Of a DNA stretch of 63,658 bases, positions 29,437 through 38,608 are shown in pieces. The stretch is from Prochlorococcus sp. AG-347-K19 (lineage in GTDB: Bacteria > Cyanobacteriota > Cyanobacteriia > PCC-6307 > Cyanobiaceae), in assembly GCA_003281335.1 (NCBI GenBank), contig QCCG01000007.1, positions 1-63,658 on the forward strand, given 5' to 3'. The position numbers were made by a program, and so were the translations under genes. A model generated the notes under the pieces. The model ran no database searches. It saw only the letters and a program-made list of their open reading frames with translations, and had not been told where the DNA came from. The number at the start of each line of letters is the position of its first letter. The first letter of the stretch is position 1.

Positions 29437-30519
29437 ATGAAAAGCTTAAAAGAAAATTTTCAAAAAGCAAATATAGTAATTATTGGATCAGGGATTGTTG
29501 GAAAATTTAACGCCTTAGAATTATCAGAATTAGGTTCCCAAGTAACGATAATAGATCCAGCTCAACATCAAAATAGTAGTAATGCAGCTTTAGGCTTACT
29601 AATGGGTAATATGTATCAAAAAAGAAGAGGTAGGAGCTGGGATCTCAGGAAACAAAGCATTGAATTATGGCCAAAATGGATTACATTCCTACAAAAATTT
29701 AATTGTGAATTAAATATCGAAAAACCATTAATACAACTAACTACTGATGTAGAAAAGTTTAAAAAATTAGAGAAATTTGTTTATGAAAATAATGATCAAA
29801 ACTTGCAAATTTTGGAAAGAGACTCAATATTTATCAAGAATATAAATAAAGCCTTCCAAACAAAAAATATAAGAGGAATGATCTCGTTGGAAGATGGAAG
29901 AATAAATCCTTTTTCTTTACTTCAAACATTAGATAAATATCTAAAACATAAAAAAGTAAATTATTTGCGAGAAGAAATAATAAAAATAAGAAAATCAAAA
30001 AATCAATGGATTTCTACAACAAGGAATAATGAAAACATCAAATCTGACATGGTTATTTTATGTAATTCACTAAAAGCAATTGATTTAATTGATAGCCTAT
30101 CTCACAAGATCAAATTAAAACCTGTTTTAGGTCAAGCTATGGAAATTAAGATAAATGATGCAGAAGTTGATTTATTATCGCTGCCAAAACAATTCAATAT
30201 AAATGGTAAAAATATAATTCCAAAATCAAAAAATAAGTTAATTATTGGATCAACTGACGAATATAGTATTAAGCCAGAAGAAAAAATATTCGAAAAACTA
30301 ACAAATTTTCTTGATGAAAGACCAAATTGGCTGATGAAAGGACAAATTTCTAAAAAATGGTACGGAATAAGGTCAAAACCAGATGGTGCGCCTTCACCAA
30401 TAATGAAAAATCTTGAAAATGGACTAATTATTTGTACAGGTTTTTATAAAAATGGTATTTTACTAGCTCCGGCTTGTTCTAAATGGGTTGCAAATGAATT
30501 AAAAAATTATCTTTTCTAA
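29437..30519 (+). CDS. FAD-dependent oxidoreductase, glycine/D-amino-acid oxidase family
   Basis: This 360-residue protein has an N-terminal FAD-binding Rossmann loop ([17 protein letters not shown]). Its C-terminal half has [25 protein letters not shown] and the [11 protein letters not shown] end typical of DAO-fold enzymes. ThiO-type glycine oxidase is a reasonable guess but not proven. It is divergent from purU (47-base gap) and overlaps the convergent dnaK stop by 4 bases. Confidence 0.82.
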   Translation: MKSLKENFQKANIVIIGSGIVGKFNALELSELGSQVTIIDPAQHQNSSNAALGLLMGNMYQKRRGRSWDLRKQSIELWPKWITFLQKFNCELNIEKPLIQLTTDVEKFKKLEKFVYENNDQNLQILERDSIFIKNINKAFQTKNIRGMISLEDGRINPFSLLQTLDKYLKHKKVNYLREEIIKIRKSKNQWISTTRNNENIKSDMVILCNSLKAIDLIDSLSHKIKLKPVLGQAMEIKINDAEVDLLSLPKQFNINGKNIIPKSKNKLIIGSTDEYSIKPEEKIFEKLTNFLDERPNWLMKGQISKKWYGIRSKPDGAPSPIMKNLENGLIICTGFYKNGILLAPACSKWVANELKNYLF

Positions 30520-32423
30520 TCTTTTGTTTCGGTAAAGTCTGCATCAATTACATCATCTCCACCTTTTTCGTTTGAATCGCTTTGATCAGGACCGCCTGCG
30601 GCGCCAGGTGATGGTGGCTGATTACCTGGTTGCTGATAAACAGATGAACCAACTGCATAAAGTTCTTGCTGAAGTTCTTCAAGAAGTTTTTTCATTAATT
30701 CATAATCTTCTTTTGAAGTTGCTTCTTTTAAAGCATTACTTTTTTCTTCAACTTTAGACTTTGCTGCAGCATCAATCTTATCTCCTAACTCACCAAGTTG
30801 CTTTTCTGTCTGATATACGAGTGTTTCAGCTTGATTTTTTAAATCGATTTTTTCTCTTTTTTCTTTATCTGCAGATGCATTTGATTCGGCATCCTTCACC
30901 ATTTTTTCTACTTCATTATCAGATAGAGTTGAAGCTCCAGTGATAGAAATACTTTGTTCTTTACCGCTTCCCTTATCTTTGGCAGTAACACTAAGAATAC
31001 CATTTGCATCGATATCAAATGTAACTTCGATTTGCGGTACTCCTCTTGGTGCTGAGGGTATACCATCCAATCTGAAAGTTCCTAAACTTTTGTTATCAGA
31101 AGCCATTTCTCTTTCGCCCTGTAAAACGTGTATTTCAACATTTGTTTGACCGTCTACAGCAGTTGAATATGTTTCAGATTTCTTAGTAGGTACTGTAGTA
31201 TTTCGATTTATCATTTTTGTCATTACTCCCCCTAAAGTCTCTACACCTAAAGAAAGTGGAGTAACGTCAAGCAATAATATATCTTTAACCTCTCCTGCTA
31301 AAACTCCTCCCTGAATTGCAGCTCCAACAGCAACTACCTCATCAGGATTAACAGTTTGATTTGGTTCTTTACCAATTATTTTTTTAACTAAATCTAAAAC
31401 AGCAGGTATTCTAGATGAGCCTCCCACCATAACAACTTCATCAATTTCACTAGTAGAAATTTTTGCATCACTTATAGCTCTTTCAACTGGAGTTTTACAC
31501 CTATCAATTAAAGAAGCTGCTAATTCCTCGAACTTTGCTCTAGTAAGATTCAAATCCAAATGTTTTGGTCCTTCAGGCGTTGCTGTAATGAAAGGTAAAT
31601 TTATTTCACTCTGCGTAGCGTTTGAAAGCTCTATTTTTGCTTTTTCTGCAGCTTCAGTCAATCTTTGCAAAGCTTGCTTATCTTGTCTGAGATCAATTCC
31701 CTCATTAGATTTAAAAGTATTGGCTAAGTGATCTACGATGCATCTATCAAAATCATCACCACCTAAATGTGTATCTCCAGATGTAGATAGAACTTCAGTG
31801 ACTCCATCACCAGCTTCAATAACTGAAACGTCAAATGTTCCTCCACCTAAATCAAAAACAAGAATTTTTTCATTTTCTTTATCCAAACCGTATGCTAAAG
31901 CCGCAGCAGTTGGTTCATTAACGATTCTGAGAACTTCCAAACCTGCAATCTTTCCAGCATCTTTCGTAGCCTGTCTTTGGGAATCATTGAAATAAGCTGG
32001 AACTGTAATTACTGCCTGTGTAACTTTGTCACCAAGATATTTGCCTGCATCATCTGCTAGCTTTCTTAAAACTTGAGAACTTACCTCTTCTGGAGAAAAC
32101 TGTTTATCCAAAATAGGACATTTTAATTTGACACTAGAACCAGATTTTTCAACAGAATAACTAACTTCTTTAGATTCTTCATTAACTTCATCAACTCTTC
32201 TACCAACGAAACGTTTTGCAGAATAAAAAGTATTTTCAGGATTCATTACAGCTTGTCTTTTTGCTATTTGTCCAACAAGCTGATCTTGATTTTTTGTATA
32301 TGCAACAACTGATGGAGTTGTTCTGAAACCCTCAGCATTTGCTATTACAGTAGGCTTACCACCTTCCATTACAGCGACACAACTATTAGTTGTTCCTAAA
32401 TCAATTCCTACTACCTTACCCAT
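30516..32423 (-). CDS. dnaK: Chaperone DnaK (Hsp70)
   Basis: The product is a full-length 635-residue Hsp70. The ATPase domain has [13 protein letters not shown], the [14 protein letters not shown] stretch and [14 protein letters not shown]. The substrate domain and a helical lid follow, ending with a glycine- and proline-rich tail and [10 protein letters not shown]. The frame extends 21 codons upstream, but the ATG at 32423 ([10 protein letters not shown]) is the family start. Cyanobacteria carry several DnaK paralogues, and this resembles the canonical DnaK2 form. No CIRCE element is visible in the 117-base gap to aroE. Confidence 0.97.
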   Translation of the reverse strand: MGKVVGIDLGTTNSCVAVMEGGKPTVIANAEGFRTTPSVVAYTKNQDQLVGQIAKRQAVMNPENTFYSAKRFVGRRVDEVNEESKEVSYSVEKSGSSVKLKCPILDKQFSPEEVSSQVLRKLADDAGKYLGDKVTQAVITVPAYFNDSQRQATKDAGKIAGLEVLRIVNEPTAAALAYGLDKENEKILVFDLGGGTFDVSVIEAGDGVTEVLSTSGDTHLGGDDFDRCIVDHLANTFKSNEGIDLRQDKQALQRLTEAAEKAKIELSNATQSEINLPFITATPEGPKHLDLNLTRAKFEELAASLIDRCKTPVERAISDAKISTSEIDEVVMVGGSSRIPAVLDLVKKIIGKEPNQTVNPDEVVAVGAAIQGGVLAGEVKDILLLDVTPLSLGVETLGGVMTKMINRNTTVPTKKSETYSTAVDGQTNVEIHVLQGEREMASDNKSLGTFRLDGIPSAPRGVPQIEVTFDIDANGILSVTAKDKGSGKEQSISITGASTLSDNEVEKMVKDAESNASADKEKREKIDLKNQAETLVYQTEKQLGELGDKIDAAAKSKVEEKSNALKEATSKEDYELMKKLLEELQQELYAVGSSVYQQPGNQPPSPGAAGGPDQSDSNEKGGDDVIDADFTETKD

Positions 32424-32540
32424 TGGTAAATTCTTTATGTTTGTTATTCTCCATAATCGGTCATTGACGTCATTATTGTTACTCAAAGACGGGGTGTGGT
32501 TCCCGAACAGACCATTATATTAAAGGAGAAAATTCTAAAC

Positions 32541-33401
32541 ATGATTTCAAGCAAGACATCTTTCATCGCATTAATTGGCAATCCAGTAAGCCATTCTTTG
32601 TCTCCAATTATGCAAAATGCTGCCCTTGAATATTTAGGCTTAGATTTAATCTATATTGCTGTACCCTGTAAAGATGAAGATCTGGAATTAGTTCTTAATT
32701 CTTTTAAAAAGATTAATTGCAAAGGTCTAAACATTACAATTCCACACAAAGAAAAAGTATTTAACCTTTGTAGTGAAATCTCCCCTATTGCTAACAAACT
32801 TAAAGCAATTAATACCCTGAAATTAAATTCTGAAAAAAAATGGAGCGCAACTAATACTGATGTAGAGGGATTTATTTATCCATTAAAAAATTTAAACTTA
32901 GCAAAGAAAAAATCAATAGTTCTTGGCTCCGGAGGTGCAGCAAGATCTGTTATTCAAGGTTTAATAAATTTAAATCTTTCAAAAATTTCAGTAATATCAC
33001 GTAACATATCATCACTAAATGAATTAACAAAAAACTTTGATAATCAAATTCAACTGCAGGGTTTATTGAATAATGATGATCAAGCCCAGATTTTAATTCG
33101 GGAAGCAGATTTGATTGTAAATACAACGCCCGCAGGGATGAAAACAACTAAATATGAAGATAATGTAATGCCATATGGCGAGACATTTTGGAGATCTCTT
33201 AACTCGCAAACAATTGTTTACGATCTAATATACAATCCTGCCCAAACTACTTTATTGAAATTTAGCGCCAAAAAAGGATGCATGACTATAAATGGTTTGA
33301 AAATGCTCGTCGCCCAAGGAATAAAATCATTATCATTTTGGACAGATGGTTTAGAAGTACCTTTTCATGTAATGAATGACGCACTAAAAAAATATCTTTA
33401 A
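32541..33401 (+). CDS. aroE: Shikimate dehydrogenase
   Basis: AroE reduces 3-dehydroshikimate with NADPH. The 286-residue protein has the shikimate-binding start LIGNPVSHSLSPIMQNA, the GLNITIPHKEKV motif with catalytic lysine, the NADP loop LGSGGAARSV and a C-terminal GLKMLVAQG. The frame extends to 32496, but ATG at 32541 is preceded by AAAGGAG (32522-32528), which supports this start. Divergent from dnaK. Confidence 0.95.
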   Translation: MISSKTSFIALIGNPVSHSLSPIMQNAALEYLGLDLIYIAVPCKDEDLELVLNSFKKINCKGLNITIPHKEKVFNLCSEISPIANKLKAINTLKLNSEKKWSATNTDVEGFIYPLKNLNLAKKKSIVLGSGGAARSVIQGLINLNLSKISVISRNISSLNELTKNFDNQIQLQGLLNNDDQAQILIREADLIVNTTPAGMKTTKYEDNVMPYGETFWRSLNSQTIVYDLIYNPAQTTLLKFSAKKGCMTINGLKMLVAQGIKSLSFWTDGLEVPFHVMNDALKKYL

Positions 33402-33461
33402 AAAATGATCCTACTTTTCATGAAATTGCCTATCGTAATGTATCGTAAGTAATGAACAGAC

Positions 33462-33484
33462 GCTCATAACATCAATTTATGAGC
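33462..33484. promoter_or_regulatory. Perfect 8-base inverted repeat in the rpsF leader
   Basis: GCTCATAA (33462-33469) and TTATGAGC (33477-33484) form a perfect 8-pair stem with a 7-base loop, 20 bases before the rpsF ATG. It could be an RNA hairpin in the leader or a protein operator. It lacks a T-tract, so it is not an intrinsic terminator. The known S6:S18 autoregulatory motif (with a CCG bulge) is not recognisable here. Confidence 0.4.
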
Positions 33485-33504
33485 CAAAGACCTTGTCTGA
33501 AACT

Positions 33505-33966
33505 ATGAACAATCAACAAACTTATTACGAAACTATGTATATCCTCCGCCCAGACATTGCGGAAGATGAAGTGACTAATCACATTGATAAATACAACAAG
33601 CTTTTAGAAGAATTTGGCGGTACTATTCTTGATAGTCAAATGAGAGGCAAAAGAAGATTAGCCTATCAAATAACAAAACATAGAGAAGGTATTTACGTGC
33701 AACTAAGTCATCAAGGTGATGGGCAACATATCTTTAAAATTGAAAAAGCAATGAGACTAAGTGAAGATGTTATTAGATATATGACTGTTAAACAAGAAGG
33801 TCCTTTACCAACCCCAAGGCCTTCGAACAAGAGTACTTCTCAATCAGAAAATAATGATAATCCAAATGCGAAAGTTGAATCTAAAGAAAAACAACCAGTA
33901 GCAAGTGCAGATACTTCAACTCCAAGCGAAGATAATGCTGAAACTAAAGAAAATGCTCAATCTTAA
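33505..33966 (+). CDS. rpsF: 30S ribosomal protein S6
   Basis: S6 binds the central domain of 16S rRNA with S18. The S6 fold covers about residues 1-100 ([17 protein letters not shown], then GKRRLAYQI and [19 protein letters not shown]). A hydrophilic tail rich in Ser, Asn, Lys and Glu follows, which is typical of the cyanobacterial form. ATG at 33505 is preferred; an in-frame TTG at 33493 is an alternative. It ends 3 bases from the convergent argG stop. Confidence 0.95.
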   Translation: MNNQQTYYETMYILRPDIAEDEVTNHIDKYNKLLEEFGGTILDSQMRGKRRLAYQITKHREGIYVQLSHQGDGQHIFKIEKAMRLSEDVIRYMTVKQEGPLPTPRPSNKSTSQSENNDNPNAKVESKEKQPVASADTSTPSEDNAETKENAQS

Positions 33967-33969
33967 ATG

Positions 33970-35184
33970 TTAATCTTTTGTTTTTGAATTTAACTCAGCC
34001 CATATTTTATTAGACATACCCCACATATAAATAAAACCCTCTGCTAAAGAATGATTAAATATATCATTTTTGCTGTAAGTTGCCAAATCCTCCCTGTAAA
34101 GTGAATTATTTTCCGACATTCTCCCAATGACTATTGCGTTTCCCTTATAAAGTCTAATTTTTACTCTTCCATTAACTGAAGTTTGAGTCGATGATATAAA
34201 TGCATCTAAACTTTCTTTAAGAGGTCCAAACCAAAAACCTTGATAAACTAATTGACCCCATTTTTTTTCCACTATTCCTTTAAAATCAACAACATCAGGG
34301 TTTAATGTTATGCTCTCTAACTCTTTGTGAGCTTTGATTAAAAGTAAGAGGCCAGGTGTTTCGTAAATCTCTCTACTTTTAATTCCTACTACTCGATCCT
34401 CAATCATATCTATTCTTCCAAAACCGTGGTTACCTGCAAGATCATTAGCTTTTTGAATGATCTCTACTGGAGTTAAAAAATCATCATTAATTCCAACTGG
34501 AAATCCATTTTTGAAAACAATTTCTATATCTTGATGGGAATCAGGTGAATTATCAACTGATGATGTCATCGAAAATATATCCTCAGGTGCTTCTTGCATT
34601 GGGTCTTCCAATATACCTGCTTCAATACTCCTACCAAGTAAGTTAACATCAATTGAATATGGTGATTTTTTTGATACTGGTGCAGGTATACCAAATTTTT
34701 CTCCATACACTATTGCCTCTTCTCTACTCATATTCCACTCCCTTGCAGGAGTAATTATTTTTAAATCAGGACCTAAAGCGTTAATTGCTAAATCGAACCG
34801 CACTTGATCATTCCCTTTACCGGTGCATCCATGAGCTACTGCATCGGCATTAATCTCTCTAGCAATATTCACGAGATTTTCAGCAATTAAAGGCCTAGCA
34901 AGAGCAGTAGATAAAGGATATTTATCTAAATATAATGCGTTTGCTCTAATGGCTGGAAAAGCGTATCTCTCAACAAAACTATCAACTAAATTTCCAACGA
35001 TTGATTTAGATGCACCAGAGTTTAAAGCTTTTTGTCTAATAAGTTCTAAGTCCTCTCCTTGGCCAAGATCTGCTACAAAAGTAACTACTTCTGAAATTCC
35101 ATATTCATTCTTTAAATATGGAATACAAACGCTCGTATCTACGCCACCAGAATAAGCTAGTACAACTTTTTTTACCTGCTGCAT
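33970..35184 (-). CDS. argG: Argininosuccinate synthase
   Basis: ArgG joins citrulline and aspartate. The 404-residue enzyme has the PP-loop [17 protein letters not shown], the [14 protein letters not shown] motif and the C-terminal synthase domain. Its pathway partner ArgH lies at the right end of this window, about 26 kb away and disrupted there. Confidence 0.97.
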   Translation of the reverse strand: MQQVKKVVLAYSGGVDTSVCIPYLKNEYGISEVVTFVADLGQGEDLELIRQKALNSGASKSIVGNLVDSFVERYAFPAIRANALYLDKYPLSTALARPLIAENLVNIAREINADAVAHGCTGKGNDQVRFDLAINALGPDLKIITPAREWNMSREEAIVYGEKFGIPAPVSKKSPYSIDVNLLGRSIEAGILEDPMQEAPEDIFSMTSSVDNSPDSHQDIEIVFKNGFPVGINDDFLTPVEIIQKANDLAGNHGFGRIDMIEDRVVGIKSREIYETPGLLLLIKAHKELESITLNPDVVDFKGIVEKKWGQLVYQGFWFGPLKESLDAFISSTQTSVNGRVKIRLYKGNAIVIGRMSENNSLYREDLATYSKNDIFNHSLAEGFIYMWGMSNKIWAELNSKTKD

Positions 35185-35221
35185 CTAAATTTGCTCCATA
35201 AATTTAAATTTTTTAACGTAA

Positions 35222-35425
35222 TTAAGAATTTGAATACTTATTAAAGACTAATACTATTGTAACTAAAAGAGCAGGACCAAAAACTAATAATAAGAGAAGA
35301 AAGTTATTAATTATTAAAACATTGGGATTCAAATATCCAATAAGTTTTAATAATCCAGACAGCAACAATGAAATTAACCAGATAAAAAAATATTTTAAAT
35401 TTTCTTTATCAAACAAAATTTCCAA
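35222..35425 (-). CDS. Small two-segment membrane protein
   Basis: This is a 67-residue frame with two strongly hydrophobic helices (about residues 12-33 and 38-60), a short charged N-terminus and an NKYSNS end. The start would be TTG at 35425, because no ATG is available. No family recognised. It sits upstream of argG on the same strand and diverges from the DUF3134 gene. Such small membrane proteins are common in Prochlorococcus, but this one rests on composition only. Confidence 0.5.
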   Translation of the reverse strand: MEILFDKENLKYFFIWLISLLLSGLLKLIGYLNPNVLIINNFLLLLLVFGPALLVTIVLVFNKYSNS

Positions 35426-35470
35426 GTGTGCATCATTATGTATTATCTTATATATAGAACAAAGCCTTTA

Positions 35471-35752
35471 ATGGATTCAAATAAATTAAAACTTAGATTA
35501 GATGACATTTCTGAAGTCAACCCAGCTTTAACTTGCTACCACAGAGATGATCCAGCTCCTGTTTTGCCATTAAGAGATGAACCTGATCTGCTATCTTGGC
35601 TCGAAAATACAGGCAGACTTGTTGCGGAAAACGATGGAGATTCACAAGAGATTAGTACAATAGAAGAGGAAGAACTTTCAGCACTTATGGGAGAAAAAGA
35701 AGATTATAAAACTGAAGAAGATCCTTCATTAGAAGATGATTGGGAAGATTAA
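35471..35752 (+). CDS. DUF3134 family protein
   Basis: This 93-residue acidic cyanobacterial protein of unknown function has the conserved core NPALTCYHRDDPAPVLPLR followed by LLSWLENTGRLV. The C-terminus is a run of acidic residues. The frame extends to 35426, but ATG at 35471 (MDSNKLKL) starts the conserved part. It overlaps mraY by 17 bases, so the two are likely co-transcribed. Confidence 0.8.
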   Translation: MDSNKLKLRLDDISEVNPALTCYHRDDPAPVLPLRDEPDLLSWLENTGRLVAENDGDSQEISTIEEEELSALMGEKEDYKTEEDPSLEDDWED

Positions 35753-36812
35753 AAAGTTTAACTTTGAATCTTTATTTTTATTAAATACTTTTGCTTTAAT
35801 AGTTACCTCCTATTTTTTTAATAATTTTATTTTTACGGGAGTTTACATATTATTCTTCTTTATTTCTATTGTTACAACAAAAAATGGTCTAAAGATTATC
35901 AAAAAATTTAATTTACTTCAAAATATTAGAAATGAAGGGCCAGCTAATCACTTTAAAAAAAGTGATACTCCAACAATGGGTGGGATTTTTATGATAATAC
36001 CTTTTTTAATTTTACTTGTGATAATAACTATCCATTTAGATTCTGTAAAATTATTTCTTTTATTACTTACTATTTTTGGTTTCTTTTTTACAGGATTTTT
36101 AGATGATTATTTAAGCATTAAAAAAAAAGAGAACACAGGTTTAAAAACAAAAGATAAGTTTATTTTACAAAGTGTTATCTCGATAATTTTTATATTGTTA
36201 GCCTATGAAAAAAATTTAATCAGCCCATTAATAACAGTTTCTGACTCCTGGGGTATAAATATAAATATTTTCATATTGCCAGTTTCTTTTTTAGTACTTG
36301 TGGGCATAAGTAATTCAGTAAATTTGACTGATGGACTAGATGGATTAGCAGCTGGATGCAGTGGGATTGTCTTTTATGGATTAGGAACAGAAATATTATT
36401 GAAAGAACAGCAAGAACTTTTTGTTTTTAGCATCTTATGTTTTTCGATGTCCGGCATATGCTTAGGATTTCTCAAATATAATAAATATCCTGCAAAAATA
36501 TTTATGGGTGACACAGGATCTCTAAGTATTGGAGCAATTTTGGGTTCAATAGCGTTATTAACCAATAGCGTTTTTACCTTATCTATTTTCTCAGGAATAT
36601 TTATTATTGAATCTTTATCAGTAATGATTCAAGTGGGGGTTTTTAAAATTACAAAAAAATTATTTTGTAGAGGTAAACGCATATTTTTAATGGCTCCACT
36701 ACACCACCACTTTGAACTTAAAGGAGTGAAAGAACAAAAAATAGTTGAAAATTTTTGGAAAATCAACATTTTACTTGTAATTTTAGGTATAGTTTTAAAA
36801 ATTAATCTTTAA
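35736..36812 (+). CDS. mraY: Phospho-N-acetylmuramoyl-pentapeptide-transferase
   Basis: MraY makes lipid I for peptidoglycan by moving phospho-MurNAc-pentapeptide to undecaprenyl phosphate. The 358-residue membrane protein has about ten hydrophobic segments. Its catalytic motifs are KKSDTPTMGG, FLDDYLSIKKK, NLTDGLDGLA, FMGDTGSL and PLHHHFELKG. Length is normal. It starts inside the 3' end of the DUF3134 gene. Confidence 0.96.
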   Translation: MIGKIKKFNFESLFLLNTFALIVTSYFFNNFIFTGVYILFFFISIVTTKNGLKIIKKFNLLQNIRNEGPANHFKKSDTPTMGGIFMIIPFLILLVIITIHLDSVKLFLLLLTIFGFFFTGFLDDYLSIKKKENTGLKTKDKFILQSVISIIFILLAYEKNLISPLITVSDSWGININIFILPVSFLVLVGISNSVNLTDGLDGLAAGCSGIVFYGLGTEILLKEQQELFVFSILCFSMSGICLGFLKYNKYPAKIFMGDTGSLSIGAILGSIALLTNSVFTLSIFSGIFIIESLSVMIQVGVFKITKKLFCRGKRIFLMAPLHHHFELKGVKEQKIVENFWKINILLVILGIVLKINL

Positions 36813-36822
36813 AAAATTTGTT

Positions 36823-37068
36823 ATGAATTTTTTTACATGGAAAGATAATGGATTAACAAGCGACTGCTCAAGTCTTGATGCAATGGCATCAAGATTTGAA
36901 GAAACTGCTAGCTTAATGAAAAAACTATCTAAGAAGGGTTTTAAACTAAAAAAAACTCAAAATAATCAACTAATTCTTCACCCTGATCCTGAGGTTTTTG
37001 ATCAATGGGGTTTTATAAGTGAGGAAGTCCCTTTTAAACAACTTTGTTTAATGTCGGATGAAGAATAA
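36823..37068 (+). CDS. Conserved hypothetical protein, 81 residues
   Basis: A small soluble protein with the pattern SLDAMASRFEETASLMKKL followed by a lysine-rich turn and NQLILHPDPEVFDQWGF. No known domain recognised. It lies 10 bases after mraY. Its last 67 bases overlap the 3' end of the convergent sucrose-phosphate synthase gene, so one of the two stop positions is under unusual constraint. ATG start. Confidence 0.7.
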   Translation: MNFFTWKDNGLTSDCSSLDAMASRFEETASLMKKLSKKGFKLKKTQNNQLILHPDPEVFDQWGFISEEVPFKQLCLMSDEE

Positions 37069-38408
37069 CTTAAACTTGCAAATTCTTCAGTAAGTACCGA
37101 TAAATAATTGCGTACATGAGTGTTCCAACTAAAGTGTCTGTTAACACCCTCAATTCCATTTCTGCTCCATATTTTCCACTGATTATTATTTGATATTCCT
37201 TTTTCAAGAATAACTTTCAACTCATTAATATCAGTAACATCTACTAGAAGACCATTTTCACATTTTGAACGAATTTCTTTTGGCCCTCCGTCATTTGTGG
37301 ATATTATTGGTAATCCACATGAAGAAGCTTCAAGAAGAGTTAAACCAAAAGGCTCTGTTAAAGCTGGGTTTACAAATACACCACCTCTGCTAGCAGCCCA
37401 CCTATATAAAGCAGGAATCTGACTTGGAAGATGTTTTTTTGGATAAGCTACCTTCCCATACAAATTATATTTATCAATTGTTTCAAAAATATTATTGAAA
37501 ACATCTTTTTGTTGAGGATCAAGTTTTGAAGTACAGTCTCTACAACCCAAAATCAAAATTAAATTAGTTTTTCTTTTTAATTTTTCAGATCTTCCATATG
37601 CTTCAATCAAAGATGGAATATTTTTTCTTCGTACAGCTCTAGAAATAGTCAAAAAAGGAGGTTTAGTGGAATCCTTTAGAAAAGGTTTCATCATATTATC
37701 AATTTCAGCTGTCTCGCTTGTGGAGTGAATATGGTGAAATTTATTATGATCAACACCAGGAGGAATAACTTTAGCTTTGTTAGGTGAAAAAGAAGAATAT
37801 TGGGAATATTGATACACTGACTCTTGTTTAGTGCTTGTAACGACAATATCTGCAGACTTCAATACTTTTTCTTCTGCCTCAATTCTTTTACTTATAGAAT
37901 AAAGTTTTTCTATTTGATTATTTTTTAAACCAGTATCAAGCAATTTCCTTTTTTTCTCTCTTCCTAAAGAATGACCTGTAAAAATAAGAGGAACGTTTAG
38001 GGATTTACTTAGTTTAACTCCTACATATCCAGCATCTGCATAATGAGCATGAATGAAATTAGGCTTTTTGTTTTTTTTATAGTAAGAAATTAGTATTTCA
38101 GTTAAATGATCTAAATAAGGCCAAAGCAATTCCTTTCTTAGATATTTATTTGGTCCAAATTTGAATCTTAAAATTCTAACTCCAGGTTCTACAAATTCTT
38201 CTTCTTGAGAATATTCATCATCTACTTTAGGGTCTTTAATTAAACGAGTAACTAAATCCACTTGATCAACTTCTGAAGTATTAGCCAAGCTTTTAATTAA
38301 CTCTAAAACGTATTGTGTTTGCCCTCCTGTATCTGCATCCCTGCCTAACTCAAGATTTTTAGAACGTATAAGACCATGTAAATGTAAATGTAAAAATTTC
38401 AACCTCAT
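37002..38408 (-). CDS. Sucrose-phosphate synthase, glycosyltransferase domain only
   Basis: This 468-residue GT4-family enzyme probably makes sucrose 6-phosphate from a nucleotide-glucose and fructose 6-phosphate. Sucrose is a compatible solute and carbon store in Prochlorococcus. The N-terminus reads LHLHGLIRSKNLELGRDADTGGQTQYVLEL, the sucrose-synthase/SPS signature. The donor-site E-x7-E region is LTEPFGLTLLEASSCGLP. There is no C-terminal phosphatase domain. The 200-base upstream region should hold its promoter. Confidence 0.88.
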   Translation of the reverse strand: MRLKFLHLHLHGLIRSKNLELGRDADTGGQTQYVLELIKSLANTSEVDQVDLVTRLIKDPKVDDEYSQEEEFVEPGVRILRFKFGPNKYLRKELLWPYLDHLTEILISYYKKNKKPNFIHAHYADAGYVGVKLSKSLNVPLIFTGHSLGREKKRKLLDTGLKNNQIEKLYSISKRIEAEEKVLKSADIVVTSTKQESVYQYSQYSSFSPNKAKVIPPGVDHNKFHHIHSTSETAEIDNMMKPFLKDSTKPPFLTISRAVRRKNIPSLIEAYGRSEKLKRKTNLILILGCRDCTSKLDPQQKDVFNNIFETIDKYNLYGKVAYPKKHLPSQIPALYRWAASRGGVFVNPALTEPFGLTLLEASSCGLPIISTNDGGPKEIRSKCENGLLVDVTDINELKVILEKGISNNNQWKIWSRNGIEGVNRHFSWNTHVRNYLSVLTEEFASLSYSSSDIKQSCLKGTSSLIKPH

Positions 38409-38529
38409 TTAGCAAATCCTCCGATCAACGGCCTTTAATACAAATAAGCTGAATTTTCTAAGGAAATATTAAGAAAGCATTATGATTTGAAATTTTCTAA
38501 ATATAAAAGTTTTCAAAAAAGCAGTTATA

Positions 38530-38545
38530 GAGTCGTTTTACGCTC
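38530..38545 (-). terminator. Weak candidate terminator after uvrA
   Basis: On the reverse strand GAGCGT-AAA-ACG-A-CTC forms a short stem with one bulge, followed about 12 bases later by a run of six T. It lies in the 200-base gap after the uvrA stop and before the sucrose-phosphate synthase start. The distance to the T-run is too long for a confident call. Confidence 0.2.
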
Positions 38546-38608
38546 CTTTAAAAAAGAATTTCGTATTGCTGAAATAATTAAAATAAAAAGAAATACAACA
38601 AGAATTTC

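Noticed and set aside
32424..32486. Longer DnaK N-terminus
   Set aside because: DnaK starts at [12 protein letters not shown]; the extension has no family counterpart.
32424..32540. CIRCE heat-shock operator upstream of dnaK
   Set aside because: No TTAGCACTC-N9-GAGTGCTAA-like sequence is present in the gap.
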